A DNA stretch of 64,000 nt from CBDCWQ01 sp965223435 (GTDB lineage: Bacteria; Myxococcota; Kuafuiibacteriia; Kuafuiibacteriales; Kuafuiibacteriaceae), in the NCBI GenBank assembly GCA_965223435.1, contig CBDCWQ010000001.1, positions 186,001 through 250,000 on the forward strand. The letters are read 5' to 3'. The position numbers were made by a program, and so were the translations under genes. Within the stretch, counting starts at the first letter, position 1; every line of letters starts with the position of its first letter. This document shows positions 46,125 through 55,400 of this stretch, in pieces. The notes under the pieces are model-generated. The model did not search any database. It was not told the origin of the DNA and saw only the letters and a list, made by a program, of their open reading frames with translations.

Positions 46125-46958
46125 TTAAGGACACGGGCTTTCGGAGCCCATAACAAGGTCCGTAAAGACTTTGCTCACCAGACACGAACCCGAGACCGAG
46201 GAACTGCTCCGGGTGAGCTCATGACACGCGGCTTCATCCAAGACATGGACGCAACGGCTTTTCTCGGTGGTCCAAGAATCTGTGTTTTGGCAATTGAAGA
46301 TCGTCTTTTCCGTGAAGTGGCACGGGATACGCGCCCAGTCACCCGGAGGGGGCTCGGTGTGCTGGCATTCATGGTTTGTGCAAGACTGCTGGGATCTGCA
46401 ATGAGAAGGCTCGTAACAAAGGGGGACGAGGGGCTCAGGTTCTTCGTATGTACATCCCTTTTCAGTCAGGCTTCTAGAGGCATGGGCGTCGGTTGTGCCT
46501 GACAACAGCAAGCGGTCTTCTGCGCGCACCTCACCGAGAACGAGATGGTGATGTTCATCGACATTCCCTGACGAAAACTTTGCCCTTAAGGGAATCATCG
46601 TCTCTTTTCCGTTGATCTGCGGCCCGGTTTCCCACTCAGACCAACGAAGCGGCTTGCCTGCTTTTCGGTTGCCGCGGTCGTTCTCGCGCCATGAGCATCC
46701 CGTCCCGTCTCTGCGAAAAATGATGAACTTCTTTTCGCCGTCGTACCAAAAACGAACCCATTTCCCGACCACGCGCTGAGCCATCAGCGAAAGCCTTTGG
46801 GACCCCGTACCGTCCGCTTGGGCTCCGGGAAGCCCCTCGAAACGGGTGTCGGCGCCATGCCCCTGCCCTGTGTCCCCATCTTGGTCGCCGCCGCAACCCA
46901 GGAGTGGAGCCAAAAGACACACGCCCACAATGCGGTATGTCATGAAACGGAAACCCAT
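46125..46958 (-). CDS. Cys-rich lipoprotein, unknown
   Basis: 277 residues. The lipobox is 'LLAPLLGCGGD', with the lipidated Cys at about residue 22; either the ATG at 46958 or that at 46943 could be the start. The central part is a beta-rich domain ('VGKWVRFWYDGEKKFIIFRR', 'LRWSEWETGPQINGK'). The C-terminal half contains nine or more Cys residues ('GCTYEE', 'LCYEPSHCRSQQSC', 'NHECQH', 'IPCHFTEKTIFNC', 'SGSCLVSK'), suggesting several disulfides, as in other Cys-rich lipoproteins of this group. No family is recognised. It probably faces the periplasm or cell surface. Confidence 0.7.
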   Translation of the reverse strand: MGFRFMTYRIVGVCLLAPLLGCGGDQDGDTGQGHGADTRFEGLPGAQADGTGSQRLSLMAQRVVGKWVRFWYDGEKKFIIFRRDGTGCSWRENDRGNRKAGKPLRWSEWETGPQINGKETMIPLRAKFSSGNVDEHHHLVLGEVRAEDRLLLSGTTDAHASRSLTEKGCTYEEPEPLVPLCYEPSHCRSQQSCTNHECQHTEPPPGDWARIPCHFTEKTIFNCQNTDSWTTEKSRCVHVLDEAACHELTRSSSSVSGSCLVSKVFTDLVMGSESPCP

Positions 46959-47156
46959 GTCGCCCAGACTATGGATTCCGCAACAAAAGCGTCAATGCAG
47001 GCGTTTCTGTGACTTGGATCAGATCTTGAACTTAAGTCCTGAAAGAAAACCGAAAAACCGGCGAACCACCCTTCTTATGATTTTCATTCAGAAAGCAAAG
47101 CCGGTGATCTGACTCACCCACGGGCTGCTGAGACCAAGAAACGTGGTCGTGCCCCG

Positions 47157-48440
47157 CTATCCTCGGCGATCAAGGGGGGTGTAGTCGCGGTGCCCTTCGC
47201 CCACGTAGATCTGGCGCGGCCGCCCGATGACCCGGTTCGGATCACTTTTTCGCTCTTTGTACTGCGCCAGCCACCCCGGTAGCCTCCCCAGAGCAAACAT
47301 CACCGTGAACATCTCCAGCGGAATCCCCATCGCGCGGTAGATGATCCCGCTGTAAAAATCCACATTCGGATAGAGATTTCGAGACACGAAGTAATCGTCG
47401 GCCAGCGCAATTTCTTCCAGGTTTCGCGCGATACCGAGAAGCGGATCCTCGATATTGAACCGAGGAAGAAGCCGATCGGCCATCTTTTTGAGCAACTTGG
47501 CCCGCGGATCGTAGCTTTTGTACACCCGGTGCCCAAACCCCATGAGTCGTTGGCCAGAAGCGCGGTCTTTGACCTGAGCCATAAAGCCCTTGTAGTCACC
47601 GCCGCTGTCGTGAATGCGCTGGAGCATCTCAATGACCGCCTGATTCGCACCCCCATGGAGCGGCCCCCAAAGCGCCAAGATCCCCGCGGCCACCGCCGCA
47701 TACACATTGGCGTTGCTCGACCCCACCAGCCGTACGGTCGATGTCGAACAGTTCTGCTCGTGGTCCGCGTGTAAAATCAGTAGGACGTTGAGTGCCTTCA
47801 CCAAATCCGGGTCCGGATCATAGGGTTCAGCGGGAACCGCGAAGAGCATGTGAAAGAAATTGGCGCAATAGCTCAACTCGTTGCGCGGATACATGAACGG
47901 CTGACCGATTGATTTTTTGTGGCTGAATGCCGCGATGGTTCGTACTTTGGAAAGCAGCCGGGTGATGTGGTCGTCGAGGTCTCCCTTCGGATCAAGGCTG
48001 TCGGGGTAGTAGGCCGAAAGCGAGCTCACCATGGACGACAGGATGCACATCGGGTGCCCAGTAGATGGGAAACCATCAAAGAAGTGACGCATATCCTCGT
48101 GAAGGAGGCTGTGGCGGGTCAGGAGCGTGCTAAATCGCTCCAGCTGGTCCGAATTGGGGAGCTCGCCGTAAATCAGAAGATAGCTCGTTTCTACGAACGT
48201 GGACTCTTCTGCGAGCTGCTCTATAGGGATGCCCCGATATCGAAGTACGCCTTTTTCCCCATCGAGAAAGGTGATGGCGCTTCTGGTCGATCCGGTGTTT
48301 TTGTAGCCGGGATCGAGGGTCACATACCCGGTTTGCCCTCTCAACTGACTGATATCGACGGCGCGTTCACCCTCGGAACCAACCACTACGGGAAACTCGA
48401 GCTCCTTGTCCCCGATCACAAGCTTGGCCTTATCTGACAT
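47157..48440 (-). CDS. gltA: Citrate synthase
   Basis: It condenses acetyl-CoA with oxaloacetate at the entry of the TCA cycle, in the cytoplasm. 427 residues from the ATG at 48440, the usual length of the hexameric type II enzymes; the frame is open 94 codons further, but that part is not protein-like. The catalytic residues are present: His in 'LILHADHEQNCSTSTVRL', His in 'MGFGHRVYKSYDPRA' and Asp in 'YPNVDFYSGII'. 'WGPLHGGANQAVIEML' is also conserved. The 342-base upstream region carries a strong palindrome. Confidence 0.97.
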   Translation of the reverse strand: MSDKAKLVIGDKELEFPVVVGSEGERAVDISQLRGQTGYVTLDPGYKNTGSTRSAITFLDGEKGVLRYRGIPIEQLAEESTFVETSYLLIYGELPNSDQLERFSTLLTRHSLLHEDMRHFFDGFPSTGHPMCILSSMVSSLSAYYPDSLDPKGDLDDHITRLLSKVRTIAAFSHKKSIGQPFMYPRNELSYCANFFHMLFAVPAEPYDPDPDLVKALNVLLILHADHEQNCSTSTVRLVGSSNANVYAAVAAGILALWGPLHGGANQAVIEMLQRIHDSGGDYKGFMAQVKDRASGQRLMGFGHRVYKSYDPRAKLLKKMADRLLPRFNIEDPLLGIARNLEEIALADDYFVSRNLYPNVDFYSGIIYRAMGIPLEMFTVMFALGRLPGWLAQYKERKSDPNRVIGRPRQIYVGEGHRDYTPLDRRG

Positions 48441-48782
48441 GGACGCGATCCATAGCAGAACATCGCGGGTAGCACTAGGGTTGTGCCCGCCGACCTCAGA
48501 GTGACCGCCCCTATCGGGTAGGTGCGGCGCTGTAGGCAAAAAAGTGGGACTGAGTTGCGTCCGGCCGTAACATGTCACAGGCCTGAGCCGTAGTTCCGTC
48601 GACCCCAAAAAAGGCCGCCTCAGAACCCGGATTGGGGACTTCGCGCCGGGACTTCGCCTTGTTTTTCGGGGTCTCGAGCGTGGGGTGCCGGCACCCCACG
48701 TGGGGAGTACGGGCCCCACCAAAACCGCACCTACACTCTAAAAACCCTTTGTCGGAGAGGTCGGCCCGATTCATGCAGATTT
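48441..48782. other. Divergent intergenic region with strong palindromes
   Basis: This gap lies between the start of citrate synthase (minus) and a small exported protein (plus). Positions 48679-48700 form a perfect 22-base palindrome: each 11-base arm is CGTGGGGTGCC or its complement. Its right arm overlaps a 12-base palindrome CCCCACGTGGGG (48694-48705). Otherwise no gene or clear promoter was recognised. Confidence 0.6.
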
Positions 48783-49346
48783 ATGGGGACAGTGGCTCGC
48801 TGTCTCCTCATCATCGCCGCTTTCGTTGCGGTGACCCTATGTGCGCTTCCAGGCGCAGAGGCACACCCCATCGAAATGGAGAAGAGCAGAAGCGAACGCC
48901 TTGAAGCTTCTTTTTCGGCGCTTGCCCTTCGTGCCTGGCATCACAGCCAAAGCGAATCACCTTCGTGCGCCCATCTGTCCGGAACCCTCTTGGAGCGCCC
49001 ACTCTTCATCGGCTCTCACAGCAACCTTGATGACGACAAGAATTCCGGCGCAAGCAGGGGGGCGCGGCTCTTCAAGTCTATCTTACGCTTCGGCCTCAAG
49101 GCTTACACCGGACACTACACGTCACGCGGATTGATGGCAGTCGCCATTTCAGTACGTGACCGTGCTTACCGGGGCAAACTCCTCTCGTTCATCATGAAAT
49201 TCGTGCCGCCTCCGAACCCCGCAAGGCCCGTACTCGCCCTCGCCAGCCTGACCAAACGAGCCGATGGCGAAGAACCGCTGCCCGTGACACCCATGGTCGC
49301 CCTCCCCAAAAAAGGCGTCGCTCTAGGCGTCCGCGGCACATTCTAA
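48783..49346 (+). CDS. Small exported protein, unknown
   Basis: 187 residues from the ATG at 48783, with a clear signal peptide ('VARCLLIIAAFVAVTLCALPG', cleavage near 'AEAHP'). The mature part has two Cys-poor helical stretches ('SERLEASFSALALRAWHHS', 'ARLFKSILRFGLKAY') and a Pro/Val-rich tail. No family is recognised. No strong ribosome-binding site is seen. The last 24 bases overlap the end of the convergent YdjM-PlsC fusion gene. Confidence 0.6.
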   Translation: MGTVARCLLIIAAFVAVTLCALPGAEAHPIEMEKSRSERLEASFSALALRAWHHSQSESPSCAHLSGTLLERPLFIGSHSNLDDDKNSGASRGARLFKSILRFGLKAYTGHYTSRGLMAVAISVRDRAYRGKLLSFIMKFVPPPNPARPVLALASLTKRADGEEPLPVTPMVALPKKGVALGVRGTF

Positions 49347-50594
49347 CCTGCAGGCCGACGCATCCATCTCAGGCAGCTGTGGGTAGGCCTCTTCCAGCTG
49401 GGTCAACGCCCCCATCATGGACGCCCGTACTTCCGCCATGCGTTCCTCCAGTTCTTCGACGCGCCAAGACGTGGTCTCGACCGGCGGAAGATAACAAAGC
49501 GTCACGGTTCCCGGTTTAGGCAGCACACGCCCCTTCGGCAAGAGGCGGTTCGCACCACACACCACCACCGGGCAGATCGGCACTTCTGCCTCGATCGCTA
49601 GCCGAAAGGCACCTTTTTTGAAAGGAAGGATATCACCCTGAGGGCTGCGCGTTCCTTCGGGCGCGATAAAGAGGGAACGGTGCTCGTCTTTCACCACAGC
49701 GGCCACACGACGCATCGCGCGAAGGGCTTTTTCGGTATTGCTCCGATCGATACGGACGTGCCCAAAAGCCCACCACGCCCAATTGACGACCGGGATGTAA
49801 AGCAGCTCCTTCTTGCCGATGGCGAGCGCACCCGGAGGAGCAATCGCCGCGGCCCAACCGAGATCCAGCGTGCTCTGATGGTTGATGATGACCACGCAAC
49901 TTTTTTTAACCTCGAGCGTCGACCGACCTACACACTTTAATTCCACCCCCGCAATCCAAAGAATTCCGCGACCCCAGGTTCGGTGCATCCACATCACCGC
50001 GCCGGCGGGAAGGCGCCTAAAGGTCGATGCCTGAACCAAAAGGCAGAAGGTCAAGAAAAGAAATGACCACACCCAGGCGGCGACGACTCTGATTGCGGCC
50101 ACCCCCTTTGCCATACCTATCTTCTCTACTATAGCCGGGGGCAAGATTCGATGCAGAGAAAAAGCCAAAAGCCCTACTTCAGGAAGAAACGTCCAGTGAA
50201 AGACAAAGCTCCATATCCAGCCGTCAAAGCTTCGCGGTACGACAAAGCAGCGCAACAGACTGTGATTCCAAGGCCAACCCCAGGCGATGCCTCCCACCCA
50301 TGTATCCAAAACAAGGTGTACGAAAACACTCAGCAAAAACACGCGACCGACGCGGTGCCACAAAAGCAGCGGCGAACCCACCAACCAAAAAAAAGGAAGG
50401 TGGGGCCAGTAGCGATGGTGGTGGGTACGCTGTTCATCCAGCAAATAGTGATAAAAAACGTCCAGATCCGGAGCCACACTCCCGAACAAAACGCCTATCC
50501 ACAGACAAACCCTCTGTTTCGGGTTCAGGTCACGAAAACGCCGCAGAATCCGATGGCCCAACAGGATTCCCGCGGGAAGATGGCCGACAAGCAT
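49323..50594 (-). CDS. Fusion of YdjM-like metal-dependent membrane hydrolase and PlsC acyltransferase
   Basis: 423 residues. Residues 1-165 follow the YdjM/DUF457 membrane hydrolase pattern: 'MLVGHLPAGILLGHR', 'SVAPDLDVFYHYLLDE', 'RTHHHRYWPHLP' and 'VFVHLVLDTWVGG', with several transmembrane helices and His/Asp metal ligands. After one or two more helices ('VVAAWVWSFLFLTFCLLVQA') comes a full PlsC domain: 'VVIINHQSTLDLGW' (NHx4D), 'VRIDRSNTEKALRAM', 'SLFIAPEGTRSPQGDILPFK' and 'VPICPVVVCGANRLL'. PlsC makes phosphatidic acid from lysophosphatidate. The usual family members are separate proteins of about 170 and 250 residues. The reading frame is continuous across the junction. It lies 57 bases after the lipase gene on the same strand. 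Confidence 0.85.
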   Translation of the reverse strand: MLVGHLPAGILLGHRILRRFRDLNPKQRVCLWIGVLFGSVAPDLDVFYHYLLDEQRTHHHRYWPHLPFFWLVGSPLLLWHRVGRVFLLSVFVHLVLDTWVGGIAWGWPWNHSLLRCFVVPRSFDGWIWSFVFHWTFLPEVGLLAFSLHRILPPAIVEKIGMAKGVAAIRVVAAWVWSFLFLTFCLLVQASTFRRLPAGAVMWMHRTWGRGILWIAGVELKCVGRSTLEVKKSCVVIINHQSTLDLGWAAAIAPPGALAIGKKELLYIPVVNWAWWAFGHVRIDRSNTEKALRAMRRVAAVVKDEHRSLFIAPEGTRSPQGDILPFKKGAFRLAIEAEVPICPVVVCGANRLLPKGRVLPKPGTVTLCYLPPVETTSWRVEELEERMAEVRASMMGALTQLEEAYPQLPEMDASACRLECAADA

Positions 50595-50651
50595 AGGGGT
50601 ACGAGGACGGAGGGTGGCAGCGCACGGCCACCCCCGTCAACACCCTCGGTG

Positions 50652-51668
50652 TCAGTCGCCCAGTTCAGCCCGGAGCGCATCGACGTACGCATTGCTCGAG
50701 TGGTCGGAGAGCCCGTCGGCAACGCCAATCACCCCGTGCTCACGAACTTCGCCCACATAGCCCATCGCCCGATCGAAAGTCCGGTTCAAGAACCCCTGGC
50801 CCTTTTCCACGACGTCCCCGTGGCGATTGATATCCACCTGTAACCCAGCTTTGCCATGGGTCAGGGTGGGGGGCACGTGCGGCACGATGTCGTTGTTATT
50901 GACGTACCGAACATACGATGTGCCATTGGCCTTGAGGCTTTGATCGAGCTTCTTGGTGTAGGCCTTGTCGCCCACTTTAGGCTGGCCGATCGTCACCAAA
51001 GACGAAACTGGCATTCCGTTTTTGTTCGCATGGCTCGTGTAAAGATTCGCCAAAGCGCCGCCCAGACTGTGGCCGGCCACCATGATTTTGGGTGGGTTGT
51101 TGGGATCTGTCGCGAAGCGTTTAACGCTCTTGTCGACATCTTTGAGAATCGAATCCAACTGACCTGCAAAACCGGTGTGCACCTTCCCACCCCCATACTT
51201 GGCACCGTCTGTCTTCAAGAACTTCGCATCAACAACCGCATCCTTCACCGATTCGGTTCCTCTGAAAGAAACCAGGACGGTGTTCTTCTTGGGATCATAG
51301 GCGACAAAAGCTTGGGCATCGGTTTTCTTATTCTCGATGAACTGGGCGTCCTTGAACCCCCACGCCTTGGTGTATTTTTTGATGGTGCTTTTGTCTTCGT
51401 AGGCGAGTTTTGCGGCCTGACCCAAAAAAGCACCGTTTTCGGCGTTGTAGCCCTTTTTGTTGGGATCGTACTCCGTCATGGGCTTGGCCTGGAGCCCCTC
51501 GACCGTTTTCGGCTGCTCAAACTTGGGCCCAACGTAGGCGTCCTTATGGAAAGGACGAGGGCGTGCTTTTCGTAGATCGAGTGATCGGGCTCGCGTTTTG
51601 GGACCCGCGGGTACGCGGGCCCTGCTTGGGGAAGTGGATCGCTTGGCGGTTTGGCTCTGTAACTTCAT
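50652..51668 (-). CDS. Class 3 lipase family protein
   Basis: 338 residues from the ATG at 51668, selected by AGGAGA seven bases upstream. It has the class 3 (fungal-type) lipase fold: 'TVLVSFRGTESVKDAVVD', 'VHTGFAGQLDSIL', nucleophile motif 'MVAGHSLGGALANLY', 'TIGQPKVGDKAY' and 'YVRYVNNNDIVPHVPP' with the catalytic Asp, and a later His in 'EHGVIGVADGLSDHSSNAY'. It would hydrolyse acylglycerols or phospholipids. There is no signal peptide. The first 60 residues are basic and Ser/Pro/Arg-rich. It may be cytoplasmic or exported by a signal-independent system; that is inference. It is followed by the acyltransferase fusion, suggesting a lipid-remodelling pair. Confidence 0.85.
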   Translation of the reverse strand: MKLQSQTAKRSTSPSRARVPAGPKTRARSLDLRKARPRPFHKDAYVGPKFEQPKTVEGLQAKPMTEYDPNKKGYNAENGAFLGQAAKLAYEDKSTIKKYTKAWGFKDAQFIENKKTDAQAFVAYDPKKNTVLVSFRGTESVKDAVVDAKFLKTDGAKYGGGKVHTGFAGQLDSILKDVDKSVKRFATDPNNPPKIMVAGHSLGGALANLYTSHANKNGMPVSSLVTIGQPKVGDKAYTKKLDQSLKANGTSYVRYVNNNDIVPHVPPTLTHGKAGLQVDINRHGDVVEKGQGFLNRTFDRAMGYVGEVREHGVIGVADGLSDHSSNAYVDALRAELGD

Positions 51669-52016
51669 CGGACTCTCCTGAGACATGGCAGCCACGACCG
51701 GGGTCATCTGCCGTTGATGAAAAAGTTATCGGGAACGCCCACCAAAGGTTGTGCGAAAAAAAGCGTCCTTGACGCGCTTTTTGCTCAACCATTTGCGCCT
51801 AGGCGACAAAGGCGGGTAAAAACCCCGAAATCTCGAAGGGCAAAACCTGGAACAAGAGAATCTTCAGCAAGGTTGCACACTTATGGGTACACCAGCACAC
51901 ATCCAGATCGTTGTTTGGCCCCATCCCGTTTGGGTGGTGAAGTCGAAAGCGGACGTCCTTGTGAAATATCTCACAGTCACCAGGGGCGCCGCATCAATCC
52001 AGCGCGGCCGCCAAGA
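51669..52016. other. Intergenic region containing a terminator
   Basis: This 348-base gap lies between the lipase start and the end of the candidate selenoprotein gene. Apart from the terminator at 51756-51782 nothing protein-like was seen on either strand. Frames that cross it on the plus strand are antisense to the neighbours. Confidence 0.5.
51756..51782 (-). terminator. Rho-independent terminator
   Basis: On the minus strand GCGTC-AAG-GACGC is followed at once by seven T's (A-run at 51756-51762 on the plus strand). A five-T run on the other side makes it partly bidirectional. It would end the operon of the short giant paralog and the candidate selenoprotein gene. Confidence 0.75.
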
Positions 52017-52409
52017 TCATTCCTCTGGTTCCCCGAGAAAAAGACCGCATTCTGGGCACTCGGAAGGGCCGGTAGAGAACACCTCGAGGCACGCCGGACA
52101 CGTCATCTCGGATTTGGAAAAATCGATGACCACCTCCGGCTGGTTCTTTCCCGAACCATCCAGGGTGGCGCGCCAATCTGCATCCAAAAGAACCCGGGCG
52201 CGTTCGAAATCATGGCCTGCGACCGCAAGCCCAAAGGTCGTCCCTCAGGAACCGACCCTGGCACCCTCTGGGCGCAAGATGGTGGCCTCCACGCCCGCGG
52301 CGTGCAGCCGCTCCGCGACACGTCTGATATCGCTCAAGGGGCCTTGGATGAGGAGTACGGGCTTGGTTTCCACCCAAAGATGATAACGCCGTGGGCGCTC
52401 GTGAATCAA
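52017..52409 (-). CDS. Candidate selenoprotein: small zinc-ribbon protein with in-frame TGA
   Basis: 130 codons from a TTG at 52409 (GAGGGG six bases upstream) to the TGA at 52017, with an in-frame TGA at 52245-52247 (codon 55). Both sides are protein-like and in phase: 'PVLLIQGPLSDIRRVAERL' and 'AAGVEATILRPEGARVGS' before, 'GTTFGLAVAGHDFERARVLL' and 'EVVIDFSKSEM' after. The end has two zinc knuckles, 'CPAC' (104-107) and 'CPEC' (118-121). The fold resembles small DUF2007-like signal-transducing proteins, a tentative match. A SECIS-like hairpin follows the TGA at the correct distance. Reading TGA as selenocysteine gives 'VGS-Sec-GTTFG'. A simple nonsense mutation of a Cys or Trp codon is the alternative. 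It starts 11 bases after the short giant paralog, so the two are co-transcribed. Confidence 0.65.
52214..52247 (-). promoter_or_regulatory. SECIS-like hairpin downstream of in-frame TGA
   Basis: In the transcript, GGCUUGC-GGUC-GCAGGCC forms a 7-bp stem with a GGUC tetraloop (52214-52231). The loop begins 21 bases after the UGA (52245-52247). Known bacterial SECIS elements have a G early in an apical loop about 16-37 bases after the UGA. The E. coli fdhF element has a similar core (UUGC-AGGUCU-GCA). SelB binding is inferred. Confidence 0.6.
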
Positions 52410-52419
52410 CCGCGACCCC

Positions 52420-55400
52420 TCACGGGAGCCATGCCTCCCAATCTTTGGGGATATGAACCCGAAATTGCAGGTTCTCGGTATCCTCTGTGAAGATCGGAGT
52501 GGGACCCGCCATGATCATCTCATCCTCACTTGCTTCCAGTCGAATGCTGTACTCGGCATCACGCTCCAAAGGTACAACGACGTTCTTTTCGCGACGAAGG
52601 TCAAAACGAGAGGACTCTGGATTATCGGAGTCTGGGTTTTTGACGACCCTAAGGTGAAGGTCATCAAAGCTCATGCGTACAAACCTCTTCGCGTCTGAAA
52701 CCGAAGCCAACAGAACAAGCCCTAAGCCATCTTCGCTTCGCGCCACCCTGACGGGCGCAATCGGCGTCCGTTCGAGCGTCACCGTGAAAAGCGACGAGTA
52801 CCAGTGCATCTCCATCTTCTCGCGAAAACGCATTTTGTCCCATATACTCTTGCCCTGACTCTTCTCTACGTACGCGCGACATTGCAGTTTCTGAGAGCGC
52901 ATGGACGACGCCATCCACTCGAACGGGACGATATGGCGGACAAAAGCCAACGGCCCGAAACGGGTTTCGAACCCATGCTGCCCAAAGGCCTCTGTGGGCT
53001 GACCGCTGCGAGTAGGCGTCCGGAGCGGAAGCTCACTGGAGCCATCTTTCCAGCTGTCCTTGGATCCAAGCTTTTTCAAACACGCCGCATCGCCAACGGG
53101 GCAGCAGAGCAGCCGCACCTTGGGCTTGCCACGAACCTGCGCTTCCATCACATCCAGCGCAAACTCCAGGACCACACTCTGCCCGTCATCAGGCCCCTCC
53201 GTGTGGACATTGCTCACCGAAATCGTAGAAAAGGGCGCCGATTCGAAAGAATCTCCACCGGGCGCCGCATGAAACAGGGCCGATTCGCTTGGTCCCGGTT
53301 GCGCCTCAGAGCGCCATGTCGAAGCCGTTTGCAAAATCTCTTCTTCTCGCTCGCTCCATTCAGATCCTGGGGCACCAAGAATGCTTTCAAACATCCACTC
53401 TTCCAGCCCCTGGTAATAGCCATCTTCGTGGTCCGCAAAAGATGCCTTCGACAACGCATTCTCGACAAACCAATTGGCCCACGGCCCTGGTTGGCTGTGA
53501 AGCAAGGTCGGGCTTGCTCGGTCTGCGCTGACGTGAAGGACAACCCCCCGCGGACGGTCGCCCGAAGGGAGCTCGGGGCGCGGCTTTCGGAAGACCTCAA
53601 CCCCTCCGTCCCAAGTCCGTTGCAAAATCACGTCCTGGGGCACAAGACCCGTCAGATGCGCAGCGACCAACGCCACCGCTTGTTCTTCAAATTCGCTGGT
53701 CACGCCAAACCCGACGGTGGCGACGAGACCCCGAGCCAGCGTCGTCTCCCATACACCCGGGCCATGCCCGATGGCGCTTGTGGGCCAATCGTAGAGCTCT
53801 TGCGGCGTAGCCACCGACAGGCTTGATTCGAAACCCACATATTCGTAGTTCGCGGGCACCCCAAAAGGTACCCCGGGATCGACCACCACAACGTTGCGGC
53901 GTTCATCGACAAAAACTTGGTCCGCTAGAGCGTCGATTTCAGCTTCATTGACCTGAGTGCCGAACGTAGCGGAGGCCACGGTCGCAATCTGAAGAAGCGC
54001 CAATCGAAAGGCCTCTCTCGCACCGACCTGCTTCCCGGTCTCGAACAAGAGCGCACTCCACGCGGCCACCATTTCAGGCTTCGGGGCAAAGAAATATATC
54101 CTTCCCGAGTCACGCCGAGGCGAGGAACGTAGCCCGCATCGATCGTCCGGGCTGTAGACCACGTACGACCGTTGTCCATCGAAGTCTGAAAGCGAATGGG
54201 ATTCTGCCCCGGCGTATTGGGATTCTCAGACACGCCGTCTTCATAGACCAGCGCGAGCCCCCCTTGTGGCATAGAAGCGAGTTGCGGATAGGAAGGCATT
54301 CCATCGCCGGCGCCGTGCCCCACAACCGCTGCCGAAACGATTTGCCAAGCCGGACTGAAGTCGTCGTCCGCACGACCGCTGAGGGGACGCTCTGCTATCT
54401 TGATCTCGTCTTGCTCATGCCAGCGTCCATCGTAGCGATACTGGTATTGACTCCCCAGCTTCTCGAACAGCGCTTCATCCCCCGGCTCGTAGGCATGTTT
54501 CCAGGCCTTACCCCAACCCACGACGAACCTCACCGGCCTCGAGCGCTGGACGATGTTCTCCGTGTAGACCGGCGCCAAGAGCATTCGAGACCATGCTGCG
54601 TTCGGCACCGGCCGGTTGTCCCACATACGCGTTTGCCGCGCGACGATGCGCACGGTGGTCTTGGAGACGTGAAGCGAGGGTGGGTACACATAACTCTCTT
54701 CGATTCGAGTTTCGTAAGATCCTTCATCTGGAACATAAGACTCAGGGCACCAACACTGCGGGCATTCGCAACCGTTCATCTCGTCCGGTTCGTACTTCGC
54801 CAAGTACTTGATTGCCTCCGCGGCTGGCATCCGCTTGGGTAAATCGAAAACATTCGACGGTTCGCCAGCAAGGTTTTTGAGATAATATGCCCGATTCGAT
54901 TCCCCCCACACCAGGTGATGCTGTAGTGATGCATCATAAGCCATCGCAAGCCCACGCTTGTGCGATGGGTTGCTCCGAATCACACGAGGAGGATAAAAAG
55001 AATGCCCACCGTCTCGGCTTTGGGCGAGCAAAAGCTGGCTTTGAGGCGCCGCAGCACCCGCCCGGATAGCTGTCTCCCTTCGCTGGATCCACGCCACCGA
55101 GACCCGATCGCCACGCGCAGCGACCACAAGTTCAACCACTGCAAAGCCCGGAAGTGTCCATACGAGGGCAGAAGCAAAACTCCCCGGTTTGCCGGCCTCC
55201 AAGCTACGGTAGTAGTGGACGGCCTCGTTTCGATCGCTCCGCGTAACGTGAACAACATGCGCGAGCGTTCGGCCCTCGAAACCCGACAAAGCTCCATGCA
55301 CCAGAGCCGCCGCACCCGCCGGTTCTGCCAATACACTCGGCGGCTCAAACACACCCGGTTTCGCGGGCGGCAAGGTCAACCTGACAGCCGCCTTGCTCGA

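Noticed and set aside
48441..48722. 94-codon N-terminal extension of citrate synthase
   Set aside because: The extension lies over a palindrome-rich gap; the ATG at 48440 gives the normal enzyme length and start.
50151..50843. 230-codon plus-strand frame
   Set aside because: It spans the antisense of two well-supported genes (lipase and acyltransferase fusion) and has low-complexity composition.
52245..52247. The in-frame TGA as a plain nonsense mutation
   Set aside because: Not excluded, but the in-phase coding on both sides and the correctly spaced GGUC-loop hairpin make selenocysteine the better first hypothesis.
51883..52383. 166-codon plus-strand frame
   Set aside because: It is antisense to the zinc-ribbon gene; the minus strand shows the real protein pattern and zinc knuckles.
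52804..53826. 340-codon plus-strand frame
   Set aside because: It is antisense to the C-terminal half of the short giant paralog, which has clear homology to paralog A.
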